Of a DNA stretch of 10,972 nucleotides, positions 1-7,213 are shown piece by piece (positions within the stretch are counted from its first letter, which is position 1; each line of letters begins with the position of its first letter). The notes beneath the pieces were generated by a model. That model saw only the letters and a program-made list of their open reading frames with translations, had not been told where the DNA came from and did not search any database. The stretch lies in NCBI GenBank assembly GCA_014896635.1, contig JADBKA010000153.1, forward strand, positions 1 to 10,972. The letters are read 5' to 3'. The position numbers and the translations under genes were made by a program. Source of the DNA: Ktedonobacteraceae bacterium. Its GTDB lineage: Bacteria > Chloroflexota > Ktedonobacteria > Ktedonobacterales > Ktedonobacteraceae.

Positions 1-117
1 CCCAACCAGACGCAGACCGGCTTCATCGACTTTCCTCTCGATGAGCAGATGCCGCTCTCATCCCTCTCGCTACGCTTCGATAACAATACAGTTGTACCGT
101 TAAAACAGACGCAATAA
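1..117 (+). CDS. C-terminal tail of an unknown protein, cut by the window edge
   Basis: Frame 1 is open from the first base to a TAA at 115-117 and encodes 38 residues beginning PNQTQTGFIDFPLDEQ and ending VVPLKQTQ. The pattern of alternating hydrophobic and polar residues (GFIDFPL, LSSLSLRF) suggests a beta-rich domain end, as in secreted or lipoprotein-like beta-sandwich proteins, but no family can be named from so little. The start lies outside the window. The gene converges on the coiled-coil gene downstream. It could be a chance open frame, although it ends cleanly just before a non-coding gap with repeats and a hairpin. Confidence 0.5.
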   Translation, partial: PNQTQTGFIDFPLDEQMPLSSLSLRFDNNTVVPLKQTQ

Positions 118-160
118 GGGGATATTGCAGGATTTAAGCGAAAAAGCAGAGAAACACCTC

Positions 161-192
161 TTTGAACCGCGTTAGGATTTGAACCGCGTTAG
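161..192. repeat. Two-copy 15-bp direct repeat
   Basis: The sequence TTTGAACCGCGTTAG occurs at 161-175 and again at 178-192, separated by two bases, so the repeat period is 17 bp. It lies in the gap between the plus-strand gene tail and the minus-strand coiled-coil gene. The origin is probably slippage or a small duplication; no function can be assigned. Confidence 0.8.
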
Positions 193-195
193 AAG

Positions 196-233
196 AGGAG
201 TAGGAGTGACCACGAGGGATCGCCCCTACTCCT
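196..233. terminator. Hairpin between convergent genes
   Basis: AGGAGTAGG at 196-204 is perfectly complementary to CCTACTCCT at 225-233, giving a 9-bp stem with a 20-nt loop. The right arm overlaps the end of the minus-strand coiled-coil gene, including its TAG stop at 226-228. The position between two convergent genes fits a bidirectional terminator, but neither strand has a clear U-tract. Confidence 0.4.
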
Positions 234-747
234 GTTCTGGCGCGCTGATTCGCTCTATGCGGCGCTGCACATCGGCAAGAGCCTGGTAGCGAGGAGCAGA
301 GTCGCCTTCTGCTTCTCCAGCAAGCTGCTGTATCAGATCTTCCAGTGTCAGGTAATACTCGACCAGCGCCCGCTCGCTGCTGGTCGTGTGCGAGAGGTTC
401 TCCTGCAACAACTCTGCTGCTTCTTGATACGCTTCCAGGCGCTGCTGAGCGGCCTGGAACTCCTGCTGCGCTCGCTGTGTGCGTTCCAGCAAAAGCTGCT
501 GCTCGCGGCGGCGTAATCGCGCCAGATCCTGCTCCTGAATCTGCTGGATCTCCTGGAGCGCAAGAGCTGCTTCGCCGATCTCGATGGTTGTTTCTCGCTG
601 CCGGCGCGCCAGCCAGGCTCTTACCGCATGGATGCGCACCAGCGGCTTTGCGCTCTCTGGCAGCCGGAGTTGATCGTCTGAGAGCAGTTCGTCACTGCCG
701 ATCTCGACTTCCTCATTGTTTTCGTGAACGTCGTCATGAAAATCCAT
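226..747 (-). CDS. Hypothetical coiled-coil protein
   Basis: This gene encodes about 173 residues with no recognised enzymatic motif. An acidic N-terminal stretch (DFHDDVHENNEEVEIGSDE) is followed by a long Arg/Glu/Gln-rich, heptad-like helix over roughly residues 45-125 (for example LARLRRREQQLLLERTQRAQ), so a coiled coil is very likely. There is no signal peptide or membrane segment, so it should be cytoplasmic. The ATG at 745-747 is preferred because an AGCAGG sequence lies six bases upstream. A TTG at 763-765 in the same frame would add six residues and has AAGGA about 13 bases upstream. The stop is TAG at 226-228. Its neighbours do not suggest a function. Confidence 0.65.
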   Translation of the reverse strand: MDFHDDVHENNEEVEIGSDELLSDDQLRLPESAKPLVRIHAVRAWLARRQRETTIEIGEAALALQEIQQIQEQDLARLRRREQQLLLERTQRAQQEFQAAQQRLEAYQEAAELLQENLSHTTSSERALVEYYLTLEDLIQQLAGEAEGDSAPRYQALADVQRRIERISAPEQE

Positions 748-831
748 AGCCTGCCTGCTTTGCAAAAATGAATATTATTCCTTGTTCAATGCTACCATGC
801 TCATGCAAGCCTGGGCCTGGAGCGTGCCGGC

Positions 832-1614
832 TCATTTCACGACGATGCTCACGGTATGGTAGCCGGTTGCGCCGTTCGGGACGGTGCCTTGCTGCCTGCT
901 GGTCTGCACTTCGCCTGTGCCATCGGTGGCACGCACCTGCAAGGTATAGGTTCCGGGCCGCGTAGGAGTCCAGGTTGTTGACCAGAAGACCCAAGAATCC
1001 TTCGAGAGCGGTGGCTGTAGAGTCGTTGTCCGCCACGTCGTTCCGCCATCGACGCTCAATTCCACCTTCTGAATGCCACGATAGCCGGAGAAAGCGATGC
1101 CCGCTACCTCGACGGCGCGACCCGGGGCGATCTGTCCATCGGGACGATCAATCCTGCTCGTCATATGGAGTGGTCCATAGTACCAGCCCTGATTGGCATA
1201 GAGGCCACCCACAAAGTGATCGGTCAGCTCGATGCGCGTCAGCCACTTGGGATTCTCCTCGCCGTAGTGACCGGGAATGAGCGCGCGCAGCGGGAAGCCG
1301 TGACGCTGCGGCAGCACTTCACCGTTCATGCGCCAGGCCAGCAGCGTATCAGCCCGCAGCACCTCATCTAGCGGTTGAGAGATGGTATAGCCATCGACGC
1401 TGTAAAATGCAACGTATTTCGCACCGGGCGCCACTCCCCCGTGACGCTCCAGCAGCGTGCTGAACTGCACTCCCTGCCAGATGGCCGTGCTCATCAGGCG
1501 CTGCCGTCCAACGCCATTTGAGATGCATTCGAGCGTCACGGCGCGTGAAATGGATGGAAGATTCTGTAACTCGCTATACGTATATGTGCCAGGCTTATTG
1601 ATCAGCCCGGTCAT
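832..1614 (-). pseudogene. SUOX-family molybdopterin oxidoreductase, catalytic and dimerisation fragment
   Basis: The 260-residue frame matches the sulfite oxidase/YedY superfamily. The Moco-domain core TLECISNGVG contains Cys30, the expected molybdenum ligand, and PLRALIPGHYGEENPKWLTRIE (about 108-129) is the characteristic pterin-binding stretch. From about residue 162 the sequence becomes a Mo-co dimerisation (Ig-like) domain with VELSVDGGTTW and a repeated Thr/Trp beta pattern. The N-terminal part of the Moco fold is missing: the frame opens after a TGA with GSPDVNLWRLEMTGL, a stretch that normally sits well inside the domain. The ATG at 1614 is therefore an internal methionine, not an authentic start, and no good ribosome binding site precedes it. 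The natural membrane-anchor half lies just upstream in other frames (1676-2262). The C-terminus looks complete. A shortened soluble protein is possible but unlikely to be active. Confidence 0.75.
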
Positions 1615-1675
1615 TTCCAGACGCCAGAGGTTGACGTCGGGGCTTCCTCACCTCATCTGTCGCCTGTTGCGCCGG

Positions 1676-2262
1676 CTACTTCGGCAGCAGAAGACGATAA
1701 GCGAAAGCGAGCGCAACACCGTACACACTGAAATCCAGCAGCAAACCGAGCGCAGTTGTGATCATAGCCTGGTCAAAAGGCAGGCCGGCAAAATTCGCCG
1801 GCAGCTCGTACCAGAACAGCGCAAGCCCGGCCAGCGTCATAGCCAGAGTCAGACTCAGCGCCGTCAGCCACTCACGCTTGCCAGGACGATAGCCGCGTAC
1901 CGGCAGCGGCAGACGTGCAATTCGCGCATAGAGCAGACCGAGCGCCGTGCCGAGTCCGATCATCCCCGCCAGCGCCAGCCCAAGCGGCCTCGTCTTTGAA
2001 TACGGGGCAAATGTGAGCAGGAGTCGTATAAACGTGTCAACGTCAATATTTTTAAGAATGTGCGCTCAACCGGCGTCGGCACGCCGGCGTAGCCCCTGAG
2101 CAGGCCCATCATCACTGTTGCCAGGAGAGCGGCTGTCAGTCCTGCCGCCAGCGCCGGAAGGATAAGAACCGCAGGAATACGATATTTTTTATACAGGTTT
2201 TGCTGATCACCGTTCGTTTTCTTCTCAGCCGCAGGGGGCATGGGCCGCTTCGTCTTGTTCAT
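1676..2262 (-). pseudogene. N-terminal membrane domain of the SUOX-family oxidoreductase, frameshifted
   Basis: An ATG at 2260-2262 with GGGAAGAG upstream starts a protein with a basic cytoplasmic leader, then a membrane helix (AVLILPALAAGLTAALLATV) and RGYAGVPTPVERTFLK. After the A5 run at 2049-2053 the frame runs on into unrelated residues and stops at 1960. The -1 frame from the same point reads NIDVDTFIRLLLTFAPYSKT and joins the downstream frame that ends at 1676, which carries three more membrane helices (GTALGLLYARI; LTALSLTLAMTLAGLALFW; DFSVYGVALAFAYRLLL). A single missing A, or -1 slippage, thus separates the two frames. The downstream piece ends LLPK followed by TAG; beyond that stop the same frame still reads a plausible linker (PAQQATDEVRKPRR), so the TAG looks secondary. 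Multi-helix membrane domains fused to periplasm-facing SUOX domains are known in this superfamily, which fits the fragment downstream. Confidence 0.7.
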
Positions 2263-2345
2263 TGTTTCTCTCTTCCCTCAACACACAGGGATGATCTTTC
2301 CATCATCACCCATCTGCTTATCTCCAGTAATACTTCACTGTTCTA

Positions 2346-2357
2346 TCTCACGTGAGA
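2346..2357. promoter_or_regulatory. 12-bp palindrome, candidate operator
   Basis: TCTCACGTGAGA at 2346-2357 is a perfect palindrome centred on CACGTG. It lies in the 138-bp gap between the end of the glycosyltransferase gene and the start of the SUOX-family gene, about 84 bp upstream of that gene's ATG. The position suits an operator for a dimeric regulator. No convincing -35/-10 pair was found next to it, so a chance palindrome or part of a terminator is also possible. Confidence 0.35.
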
Positions 2358-2400
2358 GGTTTACAGAATTTTCAATAAATCACTAAGTTTTAGAGATAAT

Positions 2401-3786
2401 CTATAGGGCTACGCCCGGACGCGATACACTCCGTATCACAGCAGTGCCGATAGCTGCGATGGTCACGCCGTATGCCAGAACGTAATACCAGATCCAGTTC
2501 CAGGCGAACACATCGGCATAGCCGGTAATACTGATACAGGCGAAATACCAGGCAGCAGCAGCGGCAAGCCCCTGAGCATTCAGACCGGCGCGGCGCGTCC
2601 AGATCGGCTGAATCAGTACGGCAGCCCAGGGGAGCAGCGCCGGTGTATACCAGGGAAAGATGTGTGACGAGACTACAAAAATCACGCCCGTCAGGATCAA
2701 GATGGCCGCTTCGCTGCTGATGCGCTCTTTGACGCACAGGCGCAGCAGAGCAAGCGAGGTGACAGCGACAAGTCCGAAATCAAGAGCGTACTCGGCGATG
2801 GTGCGCACGTGATCCGGTATGCCGAAGAGAGACGCAACGAAGCCCATGAGATGCTGCACCAGCCCGGCGTTGGGTGTGTGCTCGCTGGCATAGGTCGAGA
2901 AGAAGCCTAGGACCTGACCGCTGCCGAGAATAAGGTAGGGAACATAGCCCGCGACAATCGTGAGCAGGCAGGCCGCGATCAACTTCCAATCCCGACGATA
3001 CCAGTCCTTGCCGCGCAGGAACGCGACGAGAAAAACCAGCGGATAGATCTTCGTAAGCGCCGCGATACCGAGCAGGCAGCCGGTCACAACATCCATCCCC
3101 TTGCGCTTGCTCAAAGAGACGACAACGGTCAGCAGGGTAAACGTGATGGTGATGACGTCAACATGGCCTTGAATGGCGAACTCGATGATCGGCAGAGGAC
3201 ACCAGGCGTAGATGATGCAGCGCGCCGCGTCCAGTCGGCGCCGGTGGAGCAGGTAGGCCAGCAGAGCGCAGGAGACGAGATCAAAAATGAGAAAGATTCC
3301 CTTGAGTCCGAACAGGCTGCTCGGAAAGATCAGGTAGCTAAGCAGGTAGACGGCCTGAGCTGCCGGCGGATAGAGCGTTGGTACATTGCGAAAGCGGCTG
3401 TTTTCATAAATTATATCGCGCAGGTGGCTGAACATGGGATCGCCCGGCGCATAGACATATGGACTGTAGCCATGAAGCGTGACTCGTGCATCCCAGACGT
3501 AGCGCCAGGAGTCGTGCGAAAGATTGGGCGGCATGGGGAGCAGGACGGCGCGCAGCACCACCGCTCCGACCAGAATCATTGCCAGTTCCAGCCAGCGCAG
3601 TCGCCCTTCCGCAGGCCGCGAATTCAAGATCCACAGGCAGGCGGCCAGGTATGGCACAAAGCCCGCACACCAGAGAAAGAGAAAGGATGGCCCCGGCTTA
3701 TCCGTCATCGGCGAAGAGACCAGCATAGCAACATTGATGACCAGTCCGATTGCCAGAAGAATACAGAGCACGACGAAGCGCCGCAT
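2401..3786 (-). CDS. Polytopic GT-C glycosyltransferase (GT87/mannosyltransferase-like)
   Basis: This 461-residue integral membrane protein has about ten to twelve hydrophobic helices. The loop after the second or third helix carries HDSWRYVWDARV (about 91-102) followed by HGYSPY. This is the acidic-loop signature of GT-C enzymes that use polyprenyl-phosphate sugars, seen in GT87/DUF2029 and actinobacterial alpha-1,6-mannosyltransferase relatives. Further family-like blocks are PTLYPPAAQ, EFAIQGHVDVITI and ALTKIYPLVF. The reaction is inferred to be transfer of mannose (or a similar hexose) from a lipid carrier to an envelope glycan on the outer face of the membrane; the acceptor cannot be deduced. 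The ATG at 3784-3786 is chosen because GGAAAGG lies nine bases upstream. A longer in-frame start at 3864 would add a hydrophilic, poorly conserved-looking 26 residues. It is divergent from the GT2 gene, which could supply its lipid-linked sugar donor. The stop is TAG at 2401-2403. Confidence 0.8.
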   Translation of the reverse strand: MRRFVVLCILLAIGLVINVAMLVSSPMTDKPGPSFLFLWCAGFVPYLAACLWILNSRPAEGRLRWLELAMILVGAVVLRAVLLPMPPNLSHDSWRYVWDARVTLHGYSPYVYAPGDPMFSHLRDIIYENSRFRNVPTLYPPAAQAVYLLSYLIFPSSLFGLKGIFLIFDLVSCALLAYLLHRRRLDAARCIIYAWCPLPIIEFAIQGHVDVITITFTLLTVVVSLSKRKGMDVVTGCLLGIAALTKIYPLVFLVAFLRGKDWYRRDWKLIAACLLTIVAGYVPYLILGSGQVLGFFSTYASEHTPNAGLVQHLMGFVASLFGIPDHVRTIAEYALDFGLVAVTSLALLRLCVKERISSEAAILILTGVIFVVSSHIFPWYTPALLPWAAVLIQPIWTRRAGLNAQGLAAAAAWYFACISITGYADVFAWNWIWYYVLAYGVTIAAIGTAVIRSVSRPGVAL

Positions 3787-4055
3787 AGACGACTGCCTTT
3801 CCACCAGAAATATATGTGCTGCACTACACGAAGTACCACGCACAGGCAATGACGGTTTTTCCAACTGAGCAGTAATTTATTTACGCGATAAGATGGGAAG
3901 ATCCAGTTCCCTGTCGAGAAAATATGCTGAGAGGCCCACTCACCCCCTCTCCCTTGTAAATAGTATACGTCTGAAGCGTGCTATGATTGCAAGCCCTGAA
4001 TTTATGATCTCAACAGTGCTGAAGAGCATACATCTTGAGGAGTGTACATCGAGTT
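3787..4055. promoter_or_regulatory. Divergent intergenic region between two glycosyltransferase genes
   Basis: This 269-bp gap separates the minus-strand GT87-like gene from the plus-strand GT2 gene and must hold both promoters. Plus-strand -10-like hexamers TATGAT occur at 3982-3987 and 4003-4008, but neither has a good -35 at 17 bp. On the minus strand TATACT (3962-3967) has TTGCAA 19 bp upstream, which is over-long spacing. GAGGAG at 4037-4042 is the likely ribosome binding site of the GT2 gene. No small gene or strong hairpin was seen. Confidence 0.35.
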
Positions 4056-4766
4056 ATGCGGCATGAACAGATTGCTATTATCATTCCAGCCCTGAACGAA
4101 GAGGACGCGCTGCGCCATCTACTGGCGGAATTGCCGCGCGACTTCGCTCACTGGATCATCGTCGTCAATAACGGCAGTACCGACAACACCGCACAGGTAG
4201 CACGGGAAGTAGGGGTGATCGTTGCCGATGAGCCGGTTCGCGGCTATGGACGCGCTTGCTGGAAAGGAGCGCAGCTCGCCGGCCAGCTAGGAGCGGAGAT
4301 CCTGATTTTTATGGATGGTGACGGCAGCGATGACCCCGCCGATTTGCCCTTGATGCTGGAGCCGCTTCAGCAGGGCCGGGCCGACCTGGTGATGGGATCG
4401 CGCGTTACGGCGCGCGCTGAGCGAGGAGCCGTTCCGCCGCAGGCACGCCTGGGCAACTGGCTGGTCAGTCGTCTTATTTACCTGATGTATAGCGTACCGT
4501 TACACGACATTGGTTCGTTTCGCGTTATTCGCAGCACGACACTTGAGAAGCTTCACATGCGCGAGATGGTGTCAGGCTGGCCCGTTGAAATGCTGGTGAA
4601 GGCAGCACGCACGGGCTGTCGCATCGTTGAAGTACCCATTCACTACCGGCGCCGCAGTCACGGACGCTCAAAGGTGGCCGGCACGCTTGTGGGCAGCGCC
4701 AGAGCTGCCTACGCCATGCTGAGTACAACCTTCCGCTACGCACTGACAGGAGATGCGCATGCCTGA
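4056..4766 (+). CDS. GT2-family glycosyltransferase (polyprenyl-phosphate sugar synthase-like)
   Basis: The 236-residue GT-A fold protein opens with IAIIIPALNEED, the first beta strand and nucleotide-binding loop of GT2 enzymes. VVNNGSTDNT (37-45) is the usual VDDGSTD block with Asn replacing the Asp pair, FMDGDGSDDP (85-94) holds the metal-binding acidic motif, and MGSR (113-116) follows. DIGSFRVIR and PIHYRRRSHGRSK near the C-terminus resemble the acceptor side of DPM1-like enzymes. No C-terminal membrane helices are present, so it is probably a cytoplasmic or peripheral protein that charges a lipid or other acceptor from a nucleotide sugar. The ATG at 4056 is preferred although AGGAG lies 13 bases upstream; a TTG at 4035 would place the Shine-Dalgarno inside the gene. 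Its 3' end overlaps the next gene by 8 bp, showing an operon. Confidence 0.85.
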   Translation: MRHEQIAIIIPALNEEDALRHLLAELPRDFAHWIIVVNNGSTDNTAQVAREVGVIVADEPVRGYGRACWKGAQLAGQLGAEILIFMDGDGSDDPADLPLMLEPLQQGRADLVMGSRVTARAERGAVPPQARLGNWLVSRLIYLMYSVPLHDIGSFRVIRSTTLEKLHMREMVSGWPVEMLVKAARTGCRIVEVPIHYRRRSHGRSKVAGTLVGSARAAYAMLSTTFRYALTGDAHA

Positions 4767-5445
4767 TACTGCACTGATAATTATGGCGCGCTATCCAGAG
4801 GCAGGAAAGACTAAAACGCGCCTGGCGCGCACATTAGGCGCTCAGGCGACCGCCGACCTCTACCGCGCGTTTCTGACCGATCTTGCTCGCCGCTTCGCCG
4901 GGCAGCCTTACGCGCTCCACTGGGCCTACACACCCGCCGGAGTCGCCTATCATCAATTTGTGGCCTCGCTCGCCCCGGAGCACGCGCAAGCCATGACCTG
5001 CTTCCCACAGCGCGGCGATGACTTCAATAGCCGCTTGCTTGCAGCCTTCCAATGGACTGCCACCCAGGGATTCGCGCGCACGGTTCTGATCGGGTCCGAT
5101 TCTCCTCATATCCCGCCGGCACTCGTCGAGAGCGCAGCGGCAGCCCTTGATGAGGTCGATGTCGTGCTAGGGCCAGCGGATGATGGGGGATATTATCTGC
5201 TGGCAATACGTAAACCATATGATGTCTTCAGCGGTATTCCGATGAGTACAGAGGTTGTTGCCCGTATGACCATTGAGGCCGCTCTCCGACAGGGATTGAC
5301 CGTGCGCCTGCTGAGTCATCTTTTTGACGTCGATGAATGGCCAGACCTCGAACGACTGGCCGAATTATTACAACAGGATAGTACACTGGCCCCCGCTACT
5401 GCCGCTTATCTAGCACACCTGGCACAGATAAGGAGTTTTGCATGA
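4759..5445 (+). CDS. DUF2064/TIGR04282-family nucleotidyl- or glycosyltransferase-like protein
   Basis: This 228-residue protein has the conserved blocks of the DUF2064 (TIGR04282) family: LIIMARYPEAGKTKTRL at 7-22 (a CofC/MobA-like nucleotide-binding start with the KTRL motif), LIGSDSPHIP at 110-119, and GPADDGGYYLLAI at 138-150 with its metal- and sugar-facing Asp pair. The family has a GT-A-like fold; some members are annotated in arsenosugar synthesis, but most are uncharacterised. The start at 4759 is chosen because AGGAG at 4748-4752 lies six bases upstream; the in-frame ATG at 4753 touches that Shine-Dalgarno. The gene overlaps the GT2 gene by 8 bp and the radical SAM gene by 4 bp (ATGA), so the three are translationally coupled. 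The context points to envelope sugar or glycolipid metabolism rather than arsenic. Specific substrate unknown. Confidence 0.85.
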   Translation: MPDTALIIMARYPEAGKTKTRLARTLGAQATADLYRAFLTDLARRFAGQPYALHWAYTPAGVAYHQFVASLAPEHAQAMTCFPQRGDDFNSRLLAAFQWTATQGFARTVLIGSDSPHIPPALVESAAAALDEVDVVLGPADDGGYYLLAIRKPYDVFSGIPMSTEVVARMTIEAALRQGLTVRLLSHLFDVDEWPDLERLAELLQQDSTLAPATAAYLAHLAQIRSFA

Positions 5446-6446
5446 TTGCTGTACAGCCTGTTACGCTGCCACGCTCGATCTATATCGAGCCAACCAGCCG
5501 CTGCAATGAATTCTGCCAGCAGTGTCCACGTACCCTGCTCTCGCGCGAAGACGACCGCGACCTGAGCTTTGACGAATTTCGCTGGATAGTTGACCAGTTT
5601 CCTGTCTTAGATCGGGTGGTACTACATGGACTGGGAGAGCCGTTACTGAATAAAGATCTGCCTCGTATGGTCAGATACATGAAAGATCGCGGGACATATG
5701 TTTTATTCAACTCTAATGGTATTGCACTCAGCGAGAAGCGCGGCCAGGCGCTGATTGACGCCGGGCTGGACGAGTACCGCCTGTCAATGGATGGCGCGAC
5801 ACGCGAGACGTATGCGCGAGTGCGCGGCGTCGATGCCTTTGAGAAGATCTGGAGCAACGTGCGCCGCTTTATCCAGCTCCTCAAAGCGCAACAGGCGCAG
5901 AAGCCGGCCATCTCGCTCTGGTTCACAGCCATGCGCGAAAATCTGCACGAGCTGCCGCTGCTCATCGAAAAAGCGGCAGAGAACGGTGTGCCAGAAGTGT
6001 ATATGCAGCGCCTGGTCTATTTTGAGAAAGGGCTGGCGGCGGCAAAGCAATCGCTTTTTCGCCGTTCAACATCAGAAGAACTGGCGCTGATCCACGATTG
6101 TGAGAAACGGTGTAACGAACTGGGCATCCGGTTTCGCGCGGCAGGATCAGCGACGCCGCTGGAGAGCATTACGCGCGACTTCGGTGAGCGCCCCTGGTCA
6201 GGCTGCCGCCGCCCCTACACCACGACATACATCACGGCCAGAGGTAACGTGCTCTCCTGCTGCTTTGCTCCTTTCGGCCATCGCAGTGCGTAGGAATACA
6301 AAGAAGAACGGGTACTGGGCAATATCTTTCAGCAGTCAATCGACAGCATCTGGCATGGAGAACGCTACGAAACATTCCGCTATGCCTTCGAGAGTAATCA
6401 TCCTGCCCGTCACTGCTCCCAGTGCGGCCTGCACTGGAGTTATTGA
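5442..6446 (+). pseudogene. Radical SAM/SPASM protein interrupted by in-frame TAG
   Basis: The N-terminal half is a normal radical SAM domain: IYIEPTSRC followed by the CX3CX2C motif (Cys21, Cys25, Cys28) that holds the SAM-binding 4Fe-4S cluster, then HGLGEPLLN (a GGEP-like motif) and FNSNGI. The C-terminal SPASM domain begins at about residue 264 with WSGCRRPY and TARGNVLSCCFAPFG. Codon 284 is TAG (6291-6293), so the conventional gene ends there. The same frame continues without any shift as EYKEERVLGNIFQQSIDSIW, then CSQCGLHWSY and a TGA at 6444-6446. Those are the expected closing residues of a SPASM domain, including two of its cluster cysteines. The full frame is 334 codons. Either a single substitution has killed the gene, the stop is read through, or the sequence has an error. 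The substrate is unknown; the start overlaps DUF2064 as ATGA. Confidence 0.8.
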
Positions 6447-6456
6447 CAGTAAGAGA

Positions 6457-6500
6457 GAAGCATGCATCAAAGGTATGGGTGTGATCTTGATGCATGCTTC
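6457..6500. terminator. Strong 14-bp hairpin after the glycosyltransferase/radical SAM operon
   Basis: GAAGCATGCATCAA at 6457-6470 pairs perfectly with TTGATGCATGCTTC at 6487-6500 around a 16-nt loop. It starts 10 bp after the distal TGA of the radical SAM frame and lies 14 bp before the end of the converging symporter remnant, so it can serve both strands. It lacks a U-tract. Its position after the distal TGA rather than after the internal TAG supports 6446 as the ancestral gene end. Confidence 0.65.
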
Positions 6501-6513
6501 CTCACTGCCTCAG

Positions 6514-6737
6514 TTAGCTGAGAGCCTCGCGTCCACTCTCGGCTGACCCGGCGAGAGCCGGCCTCTCATCATAATCGGTTGGCGCGGTCTGGTCCTCGCC
6601 ACGCCGCGCGCCAAGAGCCTCAAACACAGATGTCAACACGACAGCCAGCACCAGGTTGAGCACTACCGAAGTCATTGCTGTATACATTGCGGGAATAGTA
6701 ACAAGAAAATAAAAATAATAAATGCATCCCATTGCAT
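6514..6737 (-). pseudogene. Sodium:solute symporter remnant with large internal deletion
   Basis: An ATG at 6735-6737 with AAGGGAG nine bases upstream starts MQWDAFIIFIFLLL, typical of the first helix of DUF3311-partnered sodium:solute symporters (MctP-like). That frame ends after 21 codons at 6672. In another frame from about 6700 to the TAA at 6514 the sequence reads IPAMYTAMTSVVLNLVLAVV, then LTSVFEALGARRGEDQTAPTDYDE. This is the last membrane helix and cytoplasmic tail of the same family, whose members end with a similar DxTxPxDY motif. Family members are about 500 residues, so roughly 400 internal codons are gone and the two ends are joined out of frame near 6695-6705. The DUF3311 partner upstream is intact, which confirms the identity. 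No functional transporter can be made. Confidence 0.7.
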
Positions 6738-6835
6738 AGCAGCATTCTCCCTTCCTTGCAGGAATACTGTTTCGCGATAAATAGCGACACTATCATACAT
6801 CATAGCATAATAGATATAATAGTGCGTTTCTACAC

Positions 6836-7036
6836 TTACTCAGTGAAGAGATAGACGAAAGCAGTGATGACAGAAGTAATGATGATCCAGAGCAACTGGA
6901 ACCAGTAGAAGAAGGGGATACCGATCAGCGCCGGCTCCTTAAAGTTGTAGAAAGGCGGCCACAGGAAAGCGATAAAGGGGATGATCAGAAGCCAGAGAAC
7001 CCAGGACCGTTTCTTTTTCCCTTGACGAGAGATCAT
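6836..7036 (-). CDS. DUF3311 small membrane protein
   Basis: This 66-residue protein has a basic start (MISRQGKKKRS) and two membrane helices, WVLWLLIIPFIAFLWPPFYN and GIPFFYWFQLLWIIITSVIT. The PxxYN turn and the GIPFFYW block define the DUF3311 family. These proteins are encoded directly upstream of sodium:solute symporters and are thought to be accessory subunits. The ATG at 7034-7036 is chosen because GAGGAGG lies seven to eight bases upstream; the open frame extends further to 7207 but has no ribosome binding site there. The stop is TAA at 6836-6838. A strong promoter lies about 170 bp upstream. The symporter expected next has been reduced to its ends, so this subunit is probably an orphan. 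Confidence 0.8.
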   Translation of the reverse strand: MISRQGKKKRSWVLWLLIIPFIAFLWPPFYNFKEPALIGIPFFYWFQLLWIIITSVITAFVYLFTE

Positions 7037-7102
7037 GAGATGTCCTCCTCGCAAACAATACCAGGAAAATGCCCACAATCCGGCTTGCAAGAACGACACT
7101 CC

Positions 7103-7121
7103 TGGCTCAAAATATGAGCCA
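7103..7121. other. Short hairpin in the DUF3311 leader
   Basis: TGGCTCA at 7103-7109 pairs with TGAGCCA at 7115-7121 around a 5-nt loop, in the transcribed leader between the promoter and the DUF3311 start. It could be a leader structure or a repressor site (12 bp of symmetric sequence); there is no U-tract to suggest attenuation. Confidence 0.35.
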
Positions 7122-7213
7122 TCCTGCCGCCGGAAACGGGAGAAGAGAGTGCCAGATTGGTAGATTCTGAAGCAAAGGATAGTTTTAAGATCAGAAAACA
7201 CTACCATGCCACA

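Noticed and set aside
161..192. Start of a CRISPR array
   Set aside because: Only two copies with a 2-bp gap; there is no spacer-sized interval and no cas gene.
345..749. 134-codon plus-strand open frame opposite the coiled-coil gene
   Set aside because: Antisense shadow with Ala/Arg/Pro-rich composition, while the minus strand shows heptad structure and a plausible start.
3163..3868. Long plus-strand open frames opposite the GT-C gene
   Set aside because: They are antisense to a membrane protein with clear helices and family motifs, and have no ribosome binding site or domain pattern.
6291..6293. TAG read as pyrrolysine
   Set aside because: Radical SAM/SPASM proteins are not known pyrrolysine proteins, and other genes here (226, 2401 and 10405) end normally on TAG; a mutation or error is simpler.
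4759..6446. Arsenosugar biosynthesis cluster
   Set aside because: The DUF2064 family carries that label in databases, but the radical SAM protein does not look like ArsS, and no arsenic resistance or methylation gene is present.
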